Shown here: piece after piece, positions 25,863 to 34,809 of the stretch | Layout of the letters: every line of letters starts with the position of its first letter | Numbering within the stretch: position 1 is the stretch's first letter | Origin: Gammaproteobacteria bacterium | GTDB taxonomy: Bacteria > Pseudomonadota > Gammaproteobacteria > Arenicellales > JAANXG01 | Direction: 5' to 3' | Length of the DNA: 64,000 nucleotides | Assembly: GCA_024638505.1 (NCBI GenBank) | Contig: JAHEKE010000017.1 | Span: forward strand, 1 to 64,000 | Notes under the pieces: generated by a model | Databases searched by the model: none | Told to the model about the DNA's origin: nothing | What the model saw: the letters and a program-made list of their open reading frames with translations, nothing else | Made by a program: the position numbers and the translations under genes

Positions 25863-26999
25863 TCAATGGCGAGGATATTTCTGGTCGACCCTGAACTCGT
25901 TGTGCAGGGCTTCGCAAGTTGCTATCGTGCCGCCGCCCAGACATCGCTCATCATCGTAAAATACGATGGACTGGCCCGGGGTAACCGCCCATTGCGCCTG
26001 TCTAAAACGCACGTTGGCTACTCCAGCGCTTATATCTTCGATAATGCAAGTCTGATCAGGTTGGCGATAGCGTATTTTAGCCGAGCATGGTAAAGGCTCA
26101 GTGGGCGGATCTACGCAGATCCAGTTCAGGTCTGTTGCCTGCAGCCAGTTGCTGTATAAAGCGGGATGCTCATGGCCCTGGGCTACATAAAGGACATTGT
26201 GCTTATCGTCCTTGTTTGCAACGTACCATGGTTCTCCTGCCCCCCCGATACCCAGTCCCTGCCGCTGGCCAATGGTGTAGAACATCAGACCATCGTGCTC
26301 GCCCACACGTTTCCCATCCAGAGTTTGAATAAGTCCAGGCGCCTTTTTGACATATCGAGCGAGGAAATCTTTGAACCGGCGCTCGCCAATAAAGCATATT
26401 CCCGTACTGTCTTTCTTGTCGTGAACTTTGAGTCCCAGTCGCCTGGCCTCTGCCCTTACTTGCGATTTTGTTGCCGCATATAATGGAAACATGCTGTGAG
26501 CGAAGGAACTCTGGTTGACAGCATAAAGAAAGTAACTCTGATCTTTGCCCCCATCCCGACCTCGCAGCAGCTCAAATCCTTCTTTCGTTTGTCTTAATCC
26601 TGCATAGTGTCCGGTTGCTATATGATCTGCACCAAGAGTCTGGGCGTACTGCAGGAACTCCTTAAACTTAATTTCCCGATTGCATAAGACGTCAGGATTT
26701 GGCGTATAACCCGATTCATATGAATGTAAAAATAGTGAGAACACCTGTTCCCAGTATTCGTATGAAAAGTTTATGGTTCGCAGCTCAATGTCCAGTCTGC
26801 GGCAGACGGACTCCGCATCAGCCAGATCTGCCGCAGCGGCGCAATATTTTTCGTCGTCATCGTCTTCCCAATTTTTCATGAACAAACCAGTTACCCGGTA
26901 ACGCTGCTGCACCAATTTTGCCGCAGCGACAGCAGAATCCACCCCACCGGAGATGCCGACAACGACGTGCTTATGTTCATCAAGATCCGACATGAACAT
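25863..26999 (-). CDS. mnmA: tRNA-specific 2-thiouridylase
   Basis: Adds sulfur to U34 of Lys, Glu and Gln tRNAs. PP-loop VVGISGGVDSAVAA at the N-terminus, catalytic Cys in NPDVLCNREIKF and the second Cys in STGICFIGERRF; GQRQGLGIGG also fits. 378 residues. ATGs at 26999 and 26993 are both possible starts. In many relatives hflD lies between mnmA and purB; here the divergent kinase-like gene takes that place. Confidence 0.97.
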   Translation of the reverse strand: MFMSDLDEHKHVVVGISGGVDSAVAAAKLVQQRYRVTGLFMKNWEDDDDEKYCAAAADLADAESVCRRLDIELRTINFSYEYWEQVFSLFLHSYESGYTPNPDVLCNREIKFKEFLQYAQTLGADHIATGHYAGLRQTKEGFELLRGRDGGKDQSYFLYAVNQSSFAHSMFPLYAATKSQVRAEARRLGLKVHDKKDSTGICFIGERRFKDFLARYVKKAPGLIQTLDGKRVGEHDGLMFYTIGQRQGLGIGGAGEPWYVANKDDKHNVLYVAQGHEHPALYSNWLQATDLNWICVDPPTEPLPCSAKIRYRQPDQTCIIEDISAGVANVRFRQAQWAVTPGQSIVFYDDERCLGGGTIATCEALHNEFRVDQKYPRH

Positions 27000-27045
27000 T
27001 ATTATATGTGCGCGTGGGCGGGGAACAAGGAACGCTGAGCCCTAT

Positions 27046-28866
27046 CTATTGGCTGTTGTACTGCAGCGTAAACATTACGTTGCGTCCAGGGGTGTTGAAC
27101 GTGACGACCTCCTGGTAATCCTCGTCAAACAGATTTCCTAGCAGCGCCTTTACGGACAAGTGCGGACTGATCAGGTACTCTGCCAACAGATCTACCACAA
27201 CGTAGCCGTCGACTGGGATGGTATTTAAAGCATCATCGAAGCGATCACCCTTGGCCAGAACGCGCCCACCAAAAACGAACGTATTGAACTGTTTGGTAAA
27301 ATTAAAGCTCAGGCTTTCCTCAGCACGTCGCGGTAATTGCGCACCGGTCTGACGGTTTTCTGGATCAAGCAGAGTAACGGCCAGCGATGTGTTCCAGCCG
27401 GCCAGCACTGCCGCCACTTCCACTTCAATCCCGTCTATTCGCGCCTGTTCAACGTTTTCTGGCGCAAACAAACCGGTCACCGGCTCCAGTGTGGTTACGA
27501 TCAGGTCGTCAATGTTGTTGCGAAAAAGGCGAACCGCCCATTTGCCCCACTGCTGCTGGCCTTCCACCCCCGCCTCATACGAGGTTGCGGTTTCAGGCTG
27601 AAGATTCGGGTTACCGAAATTCGGAAAATATAGTTCATTGAAAGTCGGAGCCCTGAACGCACTGCCCGCGCGTAAGTAGATGCGTATGGCATTGGGCCAG
27701 CGGTAACCCCATCCCACGCCGCCGGTGATTTCGTTGCCAAACGCTTGGTTGTCGTCATTACGTATTGCTGCAGTGACTTGCTGTGCCCCATAATCGCCAA
27801 CATACTGCGCATAGATGCCTACGTTGTCCCTTTCGGTTTCAGCAAACATAGAAGTACTTTCAACGCTATCATCCAGATAGTCGGCGCCCAGCGTCAACAC
27901 GCCCTGTTTTGCTATGTCTACATGATTGATCCAGTAAGCCTGCTTGCGTTTGGTATCAAAGGTTGAGGAAAAGCTCCCATTAGGCGCAAAGTTATCAGTT
28001 TCATCACGGCTCTCACCGACGCGGAGAACAGAACGCCAGATAGCCATGGGGTTGAATGAGACGCTGGCACCAGCAACCTGTTGCACAAAATCAGTTTTGT
28101 CCTCAAAAGTCCCATCAAACTCTGTTGTTCCTTCCGCGCGCAGAATAAACGCATCGAGTTCTGCTCCGTTCTCAGTTTCATGTCCGACGCGGAGGTTAAT
28201 GGAGGTATTGTCATGACCATCATCGTCAGGTTGGGAAAATCCAAATGGGCCAAGTACGGGTTCTCGCGCACTAAATCCGTCAGTGTCAAGATACGAAGCA
28301 GAGACGTTGTAATGAGTTCCGTTTGACTCACCATTTATGTTTGCGCCCGCTTTTTTTGTATTGAAGCTACCGGCCTCAACCTGAACGCCGTGATTTGTCG
28401 GTCCCGCACCTTTTCTGGTGAAAATCTGCAGCACCCCGCCGATTGCCTCGGATCCATACAGGCTGGACTGCGGTCCGCGTAAAATCTCGATGCGCTCGAT
28501 TTGATAAATTGGAATGAGTTGATAAGCGGCAGCACCTGCTGTGGCAGATCCCAGCCTGATGCCGTCCACCAGCACCAGTATATGGTCGGCCTCGGTACCG
28601 CGGACAAACAGGCTCGTGTTCTGCCCCGGTCCGCCGTTGCGCACTACGTCCATGCCTACGCTCTGATTGAGCAACTGCGGAAGATCCTGGAACTGTAATT
28701 CTTCGATATCCTCTCTGCTGTAAACCGTTGTCGCCGCTGGCAGCGAATCTGCTGATACAGGGTGCTGCGTGCCTGTCACCAAGATTTCGGGGGTTTTAGT
28801 GGGATCGGCATAAGCAGATGGAAATACTGCAAGGATGCAGCTTATGCTGCAGATCACGCGTTTCAT
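27046..28866 (-). CDS. btuB: TonB-dependent vitamin B12 receptor
   Basis: Outer-membrane receptor for cobalamin. Signal peptide ending AYA-DP, a TonB-box-like EILVTGTQ, the plug with LPQLLNQSVGMDV, NTSLFVRGTEADHILVLVDG and RIEILRGPQSSLYGSEAIGG, and a 22-strand barrel closing FTLQYNSQ. The ATG at 28866 has GGAGG 11 nt upstream; the frame is open to a TTG that is itself part of that ribosome site. About 606 residues. A cobalamin riboswitch sits just upstream and btuFCD-type genes are beyond it. Confidence 0.94.
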   Translation of the reverse strand: MKRVICSISCILAVFPSAYADPTKTPEILVTGTQHPVSADSLPAATTVYSREDIEELQFQDLPQLLNQSVGMDVVRNGGPGQNTSLFVRGTEADHILVLVDGIRLGSATAGAAAYQLIPIYQIERIEILRGPQSSLYGSEAIGGVLQIFTRKGAGPTNHGVQVEAGSFNTKKAGANINGESNGTHYNVSASYLDTDGFSAREPVLGPFGFSQPDDDGHDNTSINLRVGHETENGAELDAFILRAEGTTEFDGTFEDKTDFVQQVAGASVSFNPMAIWRSVLRVGESRDETDNFAPNGSFSSTFDTKRKQAYWINHVDIAKQGVLTLGADYLDDSVESTSMFAETERDNVGIYAQYVGDYGAQQVTAAIRNDDNQAFGNEITGGVGWGYRWPNAIRIYLRAGSAFRAPTFNELYFPNFGNPNLQPETATSYEAGVEGQQQWGKWAVRLFRNNIDDLIVTTLEPVTGLFAPENVEQARIDGIEVEVAAVLAGWNTSLAVTLLDPENRQTGAQLPRRAEESLSFNFTKQFNTFVFGGRVLAKGDRFDDALNTIPVDGYVVVDLLAEYLISPHLSVKALLGNLFDEDYQEVVTFNTPGRNVMFTLQYNSQ

Positions 28867-28875
28867 TCTTATTGT

Positions 28876-28957
28876 CGCCTCCAAGTTTTGTGCACACCCG
28901 CACTGAAATCACGGAGGGGAAGAACGCGCTGCAAGCTTGCGCCGATGCTACCCTCCG
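28876..28957 (-). promoter_or_regulatory. Riboswitch expression platform: SD sequestor/antisequestor
   Basis: In the transcript, CGGAGGG (28957-28951) can pair with CCCTCCG (28918-28912). The same CCTCC can instead pair with the btuB Shine-Dalgarno GGAGG (28884-28880), about 30 nt further on. The two pairings exclude each other, so one exposes and the other hides the ribosome site. No T-run terminator is seen, which favours control at translation start. Confidence 0.6.
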
Positions 28958-28960
28958 CAA

Positions 28961-29150
28961 CACCTTTACTGCGAAGCTTCGGGTCGGTCTCCGGGCTTGT
29001 GACTGGAAGTAATCCTGGCCGATTACCTTCCCACCTTATTGCAGGCAGTGGTACTAAAAAATCAGGCCTGTGGTCACATACCGTTGCGGGGGCAGCATCG
29101 GCCTCTCACCGATTTCCCGTTACCCGAAACAGAGCGGGTAACATAGGTGG
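28961..29150 (-). ncRNA. Cobalamin riboswitch upstream of btuB
   Basis: On the minus strand the B12 element is plain: GGGAAATCGGTGAGAGGC, then GATGCTGCCCCCGCAAC, GGTGGGAAGGTAATC, and the B12 box AAGCCCGGAGACCG. The ends can pair as P1 (CACCT near 29146 with AGGTG near 28962). Its expression platform at 28876-28957 is described separately. With the platform it fills the gap between btuB and the upstream ATPase gene; 29151-29234 shows nothing else clear. Confidence 0.93.
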
Positions 29151-29234
29151 GTGACAAGGGGTTGTCAATAAATCATCATGCTGAAAGCGGCATTCACCAT
29201 CGTACGCGACTCTGATCGTTGCACAGCTGTGGAA

Positions 29235-30017
29235 TCATTGAGTCGAGGCTAACTGGCGTATCTCTCGCCAGGGGATGACATAGAAATCATCATCCGCCCC
29301 ATATCTCGCATCGATGTTGTAGACTGCTGCGAGGTGCTCTGGCGTGAGCACCTGCCGTGCCGTACCCACGGCGATCACAGTTCCGTTATGCATCAGCGCC
29401 AGCCTGTGGCAGAAACGTGCGGCAAGAGTGAGGTCGTGCATTACCACCACAACCGCATGATCAGATTCGCTGTACTGTCTGAGCAGATGCATAATCTGCA
29501 ATTGGTGAGCAGGATCGAGCGCGGCCACCGGCTCATCCGCCAGCAGCAGCGGCGCATCGACAGCCAGCGCTCGACCCAGCAGCGCGCGCGTTCGTTCACC
29601 GCCCGATAAAGTAGTGACAGTTCTGTTCCTGAGATGCCATAGATCGGTTTGATGCAGTATGCGTTGGACGATCTTCTGATCAATTGATGACAGGTGCTGC
29701 CAGCTGGTCAGGTGTGGAACCCTGCCTAGCGTTACCAACCGCTCCACCGATAGCGGCCAGTTCACCGGCCCCTGTTGAGCGAGGTACGCCATTTTGCGCG
29801 AGCGTGTTTGTAAGGGAATGGTTTGCACCGCATGCCCCTCGAATGTAACCATTCCGCTACTGGGGATCAGCTGCAGAATTGAACGCAGCAGGGTTGATTT
29901 ACCCGCGCCGTTGGGTCCAAGCAGCCCCAGCAGTTCTCCCTGATGCACCTGCATGCTGGCAGCGCGCACAACGGGCTTGGCACCGAGGGTTACAAAGAGG
30001 TTTTCGATTTCAAGCAT
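29235..30017 (-). CDS. btuD: ABC transporter ATP-binding protein, B12 uptake (BtuD type)
   Basis: FecCD-class ATPase: Walker A GLLGPNGAGKSTLLRS, Q-loop MAYLAQQG, signature LSGGERTRALLGRAL, Walker B LLLADEPVAALD and H-loop VVVMHDLTLAARFC. 260 residues. It is the last gene of the importer run, 1 nt past the permease, followed by the riboswitch and btuB. B12 specificity is inferred from that context; iron-siderophore importers look alike. Confidence 0.85.
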   Translation of the reverse strand: MLEIENLFVTLGAKPVVRAASMQVHQGELLGLLGPNGAGKSTLLRSILQLIPSSGMVTFEGHAVQTIPLQTRSRKMAYLAQQGPVNWPLSVERLVTLGRVPHLTSWQHLSSIDQKIVQRILHQTDLWHLRNRTVTTLSGGERTRALLGRALAVDAPLLLADEPVAALDPAHQLQIMHLLRQYSESDHAVVVVMHDLTLAARFCHRLALMHNGTVIAVGTARQVLTPEHLAAVYNIDARYGADDDFYVIPWREIRQLASTQ

Positions 30018-30018
30018 G

Positions 30019-31008
30019 TTAAATTTGCCAGCGCCGGGTTTTGAGGATCAGGAACAGGAAGAAAGGCGCGCCAACTATTGCGGTCAATACGCCGATCTTG
30101 ATTTCCGGCCCGGGCGGCATCAGACGAACGACAATATCTGCTGCAAGTAACATGGCTGCGCCGCCTAAAGCGCTTGCTGGCAGCAAACGCCCCGGCTGAT
30201 AGTGGACCAGGGGGCGTAATAAGTGGGGTACAACCAGACCGATAAACCCAATAGCACCGGTAATGGAAACTGCGCCCCCAATGCACAGCGCAACGGCCAC
30301 AAACAGCCTTGCTCGGAGGGCGAACAGGTCGATCCCCATTGAGTGTGCGGTGTCCTCACCTAGCGTCAGCAGGTCCAGACCTCTGCCCGTACCAATAAGC
30401 AGCAGCCAGCCAAGAACAGTAGGCAGCAGCAGCAGCCAGAGATCGTTCAGGCTTAAGTTTGAAACCGAGCCCAAAGTCCATAACACGATTTCCTGCACTG
30501 CGTAAGGACTCGGAGCCAGATTCAAGATCAATGACACCAGCGAGATTGCCAATGCATTGATGGCCACGCCAGCGAGAACGATGGTTACCACGCTTGCATC
30601 GCGGCCCGCTAAAAGATAAACCAGGACTAGCGCTACCAGTGCGCCCAGCATACCCCCTGCGGGTAGCAGCAACCAGTTGATCTGGCTTAAGCCGAGATAC
30701 AGTACCAACACCGCACCGAGAGCCGCCCCGCTTGAGCTGCCGATAAGGCCGGGACTGGCCAGGGGATTGCGCAGCAGCCCCTGCATGACCGCGCCGCAGA
30801 TGCCGAAACTTGCACCGGCAATGGCGGCGATCAAGGTGCGCGGTAACCTGATTTCAACCAGTATTAGCTGAACCGCAGCTGCATCAGCTGAATGCAAGAG
30901 GTCGATAAGGCTTACCGGCCCTGATCCAAGATTCATCGATATCAGCATGAGCAGCAGGACGAGTAAAATCAGAGCAGAGATCAGTCCTGAGTAGCGCCTG
31001 CTTGCCAT
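30019..31008 (-). CDS. btuC: ABC transporter permease, B12 uptake (BtuC type)
   Basis: FecCD-family permease of 329 residues with about ten membrane helices. Family segments: RLPRTLIAAIAGASFGICGAVMQGLLRNPLASPGLIG near the N-terminus (seen as RLPRTLIAAIAGASF and GLLRNPLASPGLIG), GFIGLVVPHLLRPLV, and the C-terminal GAPFFLFLILKTRRW. It sits 10 nt after the binding-protein gene and abuts the ATPase. Confidence 0.87.
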   Translation of the reverse strand: MASRRYSGLISALILLVLLLMLISMNLGSGPVSLIDLLHSADAAAVQLILVEIRLPRTLIAAIAGASFGICGAVMQGLLRNPLASPGLIGSSSGAALGAVLVLYLGLSQINWLLLPAGGMLGALVALVLVYLLAGRDASVVTIVLAGVAINALAISLVSLILNLAPSPYAVQEIVLWTLGSVSNLSLNDLWLLLLPTVLGWLLLIGTGRGLDLLTLGEDTAHSMGIDLFALRARLFVAVALCIGGAVSITGAIGFIGLVVPHLLRPLVHYQPGRLLPASALGGAAMLLAADIVVRLMPPGPEIKIGVLTAIVGAPFFLFLILKTRRWQI

Positions 31009-31018
31009 TAAGAAATAC

Positions 31019-31846
31019 TCACAGGCCGTCGATTAAGCGCGCGACCGCTTCGACATTCATTGGTCCGCCACACATCCACAGCCTAGGCGGTATTATTAAC
31101 GGTGTCTGTCCTGACGTCACCGCATGCACTGCCGGGTGCGCCAGTATCCGCTGCCCGAGGGATTGGGTGCCTGGTGCATAAGGTGACAGAATTAGACGAT
31201 CCGGACTTGCCAGAATCAATGTCTCCAGGTTAATCACGCCAACTCCCTTGATTCCCACTTCCTGGGCGATGTTGCGCCACCCGGAAAGGCGGATTAATTC
31301 TCCGCGCAGCGTCTGTTCTCCAGCGGTATATCCGTTAGGTTCATACAGCAATCCACGCCGGCCGTCCGGCTTTGCAGCTGTGGTAAGCAATTTTAATTCT
31401 GCCTGCATAAGCTGTATGGTTTTTTCCCCTCTTGCCTGCTGCCCCAGAAGTGTGGCCATACGTCTAATGTTTGCGGTGACTTCAGTGAAAGTATTAGCGG
31501 GCGAGAATAACTCTACCTCAAACCCCAAGTGCTTGAGCAAGCGCAGCGTGGTGGGGGGAGTATAGGTAAGCGTGACGACAAGGTCCGGTTGCAGCACGAT
31601 CAATTCCTCGGCCTGACCATGGTTCACGTGATATTTAAGCGCTTGCTCAGCCATAAAAGAACTTTCCCTATGCTGTGACAAAAACGTGACGGAACCAATC
31701 TGCTCTGGGTCAGCCAGGGTGAGAACCAGTTGATCGGTACACAGATTGAGTGAAGCGACGCGGACGGTGTCAGCCGTAGCCGGCATCAAGCACAAACACT
31801 GCACGGCGATCAGGGAGAGAGATCTGCTCAGAAAGCGCTGCAGCAT
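31019..31846 (-). CDS. btuF: Periplasmic cobalamin-binding protein (BtuF type)
   Basis: Class III binding protein delivering cobalamin to the BtuCD-type permease. The ATG at 31846 gives a signal peptide cleaved near PATA-DT; the frame is open further upstream but only adds a non-signal extension. Motifs: VASLNLCTDQLVLTL, EELIVLQPDLVVT, LLKHLGFEVELFSPANTF. 275 residues. First gene of the importer run. The 218-nt region upstream (31847-32064) shows no B12 box. Confidence 0.85.
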   Translation of the reverse strand: MLQRFLSRSLSLIAVQCLCLMPATADTVRVASLNLCTDQLVLTLADPEQIGSVTFLSQHRESSFMAEQALKYHVNHGQAEELIVLQPDLVVTLTYTPPTTLRLLKHLGFEVELFSPANTFTEVTANIRRMATLLGQQARGEKTIQLMQAELKLLTTAAKPDGRRGLLYEPNGYTAGEQTLRGELIRLSGWRNIAQEVGIKGVGVINLETLILASPDRLILSPYAPGTQSLGQRILAHPAVHAVTSGQTPLIIPPRLWMCGGPMNVEAVARLIDGL

Positions 31847-32064
31847 GATGAAAAACGGATTGACGATCGAGCAAACAAGGGCATTAGAAACACTCCCGGA
31901 GTAACGATTTGGCAACCGTTGAGAGCGACGTTAAGGCTACGGCGGAAAGCTGGCGCGCATGAGTTACGTCTCGATCAAGAGTCGGCTTGCGGAAAGCGTG
32001 CATGTGCACGGATCATAACCGAAAACATGTCGCGAGGACTCGCGGTGCAGGTAGATACTGAATT

Positions 32065-32661
32065 TCAGTCTGGAGAATTGTCGATATAGGAGGATGAAAA
32101 GAAAAAAGGAATGTCTTTCCATTGTTCCGATTTCTGTATATACGGATTGTATCCATAGTCCTGGAACCAGGAGTCTACGACCCAGCGTTCCTTATTAGCG
32201 ATTTCTTCTATTTGGCCTGCCCAGTGCTGATCCCACGCGGTCCTGCGATATGCGGGTTCCACTACCGTGTGAAAACGCAATAATCTCTGGTTCTGGAACA
32301 GCTGTAAAAATGCGGTAACGTTCTTTTCCTCGTCAATGCAATCCATTTGCCCAAGATGGCCATTGTCATCTCGATCCTGACTGAGATCACGATGAATGGG
32401 GGTGTAGCGACCGACAATCACCTCTAACCATCCCACCGCCTTCTGGATTTGCCTGCGCTCATCAGCCGCGCTTTGGGCGATGGGAGCAAACCAGTTGGAC
32501 ACCTGTCGCCATTCTTCGGGTTTTAGCCTCACCACTGACTGGGTTTTGCAGCTGAAGTGATAGCAGACCGGGATCGCCTCTGGCGTAATGATTTCTGTAC
32601 CCAGGCTGAGCCCGGGAACAGCTGTCAAAAGCAGCGCCAGCCAGCCTGCAGATACGCGCAT
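32065..32661 (-). CDS. Exported protein of unknown function
   Basis: 198 residues from the ATG at 32661: a signal peptide (MRVSAGWLALLLTAVPGLSL, cleavage near GLSLG-TE) and a soluble domain with VCYHFSCKT, DLSQDRDDNGHLGQMDCIDE, VVEPAYRRTAWDQHW and WFQDYGYNPYIQKSEQW. I do not recognise the family. The three or more cysteines and several Trp suggest a folded periplasmic domain. It follows the CsgG-like gene by about 100 nt on the same strand. Confidence 0.7.
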   Translation of the reverse strand: MRVSAGWLALLLTAVPGLSLGTEIITPEAIPVCYHFSCKTQSVVRLKPEEWRQVSNWFAPIAQSAADERRQIQKAVGWLEVIVGRYTPIHRDLSQDRDDNGHLGQMDCIDEEKNVTAFLQLFQNQRLLRFHTVVEPAYRRTAWDQHWAGQIEEIANKERWVVDSWFQDYGYNPYIQKSEQWKDIPFFFSSSYIDNSPD

Positions 32662-32778
32662 CGTTGTCACAAACATGATGAGCGAGTTTACCGGATTTGC
32701 TCACTCCACTGAAGACCCTCTACCCCGCAGGCTCGTTACTCGACGCTGGGCGTGTTGCTCGCCTGTTTGGCATGGGCT

Positions 32779-33489
32779 TTAATCGAGCGATATCCCGCTC
32801 TTGAGTTTTTTACGTCGTTTTTGTTCTTTAGCATCATATTCCGCCATACAGTCGCCTTGTTCAACCATGGCGCAGGACAGATAATCGGTGATTTCAACGA
32901 TCACTGCGCGGATTGCTTTTCCGGCAGGAGTTTTTTTCTCGCTTGCCAGCGACCCTCCAAAACCGCCGCGAAACAGTCCCAGGCTGAGTCCCCGCCCCTT
33001 GGAGCGCGCCTCTACGGTGCGCACAAAATCCAGCTCACCCGTGTTACTGTTCACCACGCGCAGATCCACGGCGATATAGGCCTCCTTTTTCTTTCCGCCA
33101 ATGGAAATGCCGCTGAAGCTTATACCGCCGCCGGTGGAAGCGGTATTGCTCTCGAAGGCGGTGACGGTAGCCAATATCAGATACTCGGCGCCGGTGACCA
33201 TGCCAATTTTTGCACCAGTTCCCTTTGAGATGCGGCCGGCGGCGGCCAGATCCTGCTCAGCCAGCACCGGCTCGAGCTTGGCCCGCTCAACGACACGGAA
33301 ATCACCCGTATTCGCCAGTTCATTGGCCAGCATACCGGATAGTTCCCAACCGACACCCCCCGACCACCAATAGGTTCCAGTTGCCGTATTGTTAAACTCT
33401 GCAACGCCAACAACAGGTTTGCCCGCGATTCCGCTCTGGCTATAGATAGTGGCACAGAGGATGAATATCAGACTGGTAAATTTTTTCAT
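32779..33489 (-). CDS. CsgG/HfaB-like exported protein
   Basis: 236 residues with a signal peptide (cleavage near GIA-GK) and a CsgG-type domain: KPVVGVAEFNNTATG, GWELSGMLANELANTGDFRVVERAKLEPVLAEQ (split here for clarity at DFRVVERAKL), and later VDLRVVNSNTGELDFVRTVE. CsgG forms the curli secretion pore and is a lipoprotein; this one has no lipobox (ILC lacks the small residue before Cys) and no curli genes nearby. Probably a CsgG-fold protein of other function. Confidence 0.8.
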   Translation of the reverse strand: MKKFTSLIFILCATIYSQSGIAGKPVVGVAEFNNTATGTYWWSGGVGWELSGMLANELANTGDFRVVERAKLEPVLAEQDLAAAGRISKGTGAKIGMVTGAEYLILATVTAFESNTASTGGGISFSGISIGGKKKEAYIAVDLRVVNSNTGELDFVRTVEARSKGRGLSLGLFRGGFGGSLASEKKTPAGKAIRAVIVEITDYLSCAMVEQGDCMAEYDAKEQKRRKKLKSGISLD

Positions 33490-33648
33490 GACATGTCTCC
33501 GCTCGGGGTGGCTGGTTTTGGACTGTCCCTTGCCTGAATTATAGATAGAATAGCCATGCTTGACTAAGCGCAGTAAAGGTTGCGCCAGGAGCTCTCAGCA
33601 TGCAGGCGCATAAAAAGCTCTCCCTTTACTTCTCTTGGCTTACTCAGT

Positions 33649-34632
33649 CTAGGTCAAATTGACGTCTTTTGAATCGGATAATCTTTCACTGTCACCGGGC
33701 TGCGCTGTCTCGGTTTCGAAGAAACCCGGTCGCATCAACTCAATAAATTTCTTTGCCTGAGGAGACAGAAATTTGCTCTCGCGCAGCACGACACCATACC
33801 GGCGTTTAGGAAAGTACTTTTCCACAGGCAGAATTGCCAACCTATCCAGGTCATGCTCCGTGATGCAAATCCCGGTAACAATGGAAACACCCAAACCGAG
33901 TTCAACGTAGCGCTTGATTACCTCCCAACCCCCCGCTTCCAGTGCAACGTGGTAGTTGACGTTATGCTGATGAAAAGCGAGATCTACTATGCGCCAGGTG
34001 CTCAGGTGTCGGGGCGGCAGGATAAGTCCATACGGACTGATGTCATCCAAGGTGACGGATTGCATTCGCGCCAGCGGATGATCGAGCGAAGTGATCAACC
34101 AGGGATCATAGGAGAAAATCGGAAAGTAGTTAATATCAACAGGAACCTCAAGCATCGAGCCAACAGCAAAATCGACTTCATCAGCGCGCAGCATGGCTAG
34201 GCCGTCGCGTCCGGTTACGTTATGCATCTTCAAGCGGATATTGCCGTAGCGCTCAGCAAACATCTTGATGGGTTGGGGTAAGATGTAAAGGATGGTGGAC
34301 TCACCTGCTGCGATATTCAATTCCCCACTTTGCAGGTTTCCACAGTGTGCGGCGAATGTGTCGCTGAGGTTGTCTATACCCTGCACCATGGGTCGGGCGA
34401 GATCACCTAGAATCTTGCCCTCAGGCGTGAGTTTTATTTTTGGCCCGCGGCGTTCGAACAGGATAGTGTCAAGTTCACGTTCCAGGGCCTGAATCTGCAG
34501 AGACACCGAGGGCTGACTCAAAAACAGTTTTTCCGCAGCTTTCGAAATCGAACCGTACTGCGCCGCATAGCAGAACGCGCGAAGCTGCTTCAGCCGATTC
34601 TTTTTGTAATAAACAGGTAGATTTTGGGCCAT
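33649..34632 (-). CDS. LysR-type regulator, CysB-like
   Basis: N-terminal winged helix-turn-helix (LKQLRAFCYAAQYGSISKAAEKLFLSQPSVS, most conserved in SISKAAEKLFLSQPSVS) and a type 2 periplasmic-binding-like effector domain. The basic NRLKQLRAF start and GLGVSIVTGICIT segment are typical of the CysB/Cbl branch. 327 residues. It diverges from the isocitrate lyase gene across 177 nt, so it is a candidate regulator of aceA; its effector is unknown. Confidence 0.88.
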   Translation of the reverse strand: MAQNLPVYYKKNRLKQLRAFCYAAQYGSISKAAEKLFLSQPSVSLQIQALERELDTILFERRGPKIKLTPEGKILGDLARPMVQGIDNLSDTFAAHCGNLQSGELNIAAGESTILYILPQPIKMFAERYGNIRLKMHNVTGRDGLAMLRADEVDFAVGSMLEVPVDINYFPIFSYDPWLITSLDHPLARMQSVTLDDISPYGLILPPRHLSTWRIVDLAFHQHNVNYHVALEAGGWEVIKRYVELGLGVSIVTGICITEHDLDRLAILPVEKYFPKRRYGVVLRESKFLSPQAKKFIELMRPGFFETETAQPGDSERLSDSKDVNLT

Positions 34633-34809
34633 AGAGCTGACAGCAATTATTGGAATATCCTATACTAAATATTGAAATAATTGGATTGTCAAATAATATG
34701 GGGCGCCCATAGAATCAATAGTAGGAACAGCGTGCGGAAACGGGGCCGTATTTAGAAGCTGCCGATATCCGCTTTTAAAGCAAAACCAATAGTTCATGGG
34801 GAAGAAGCA

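Noticed and set aside
31847-32064. Second cobalamin riboswitch upstream of btuF
   Set aside because: No B12 box or GCCCCCGCAA-like core on either strand.
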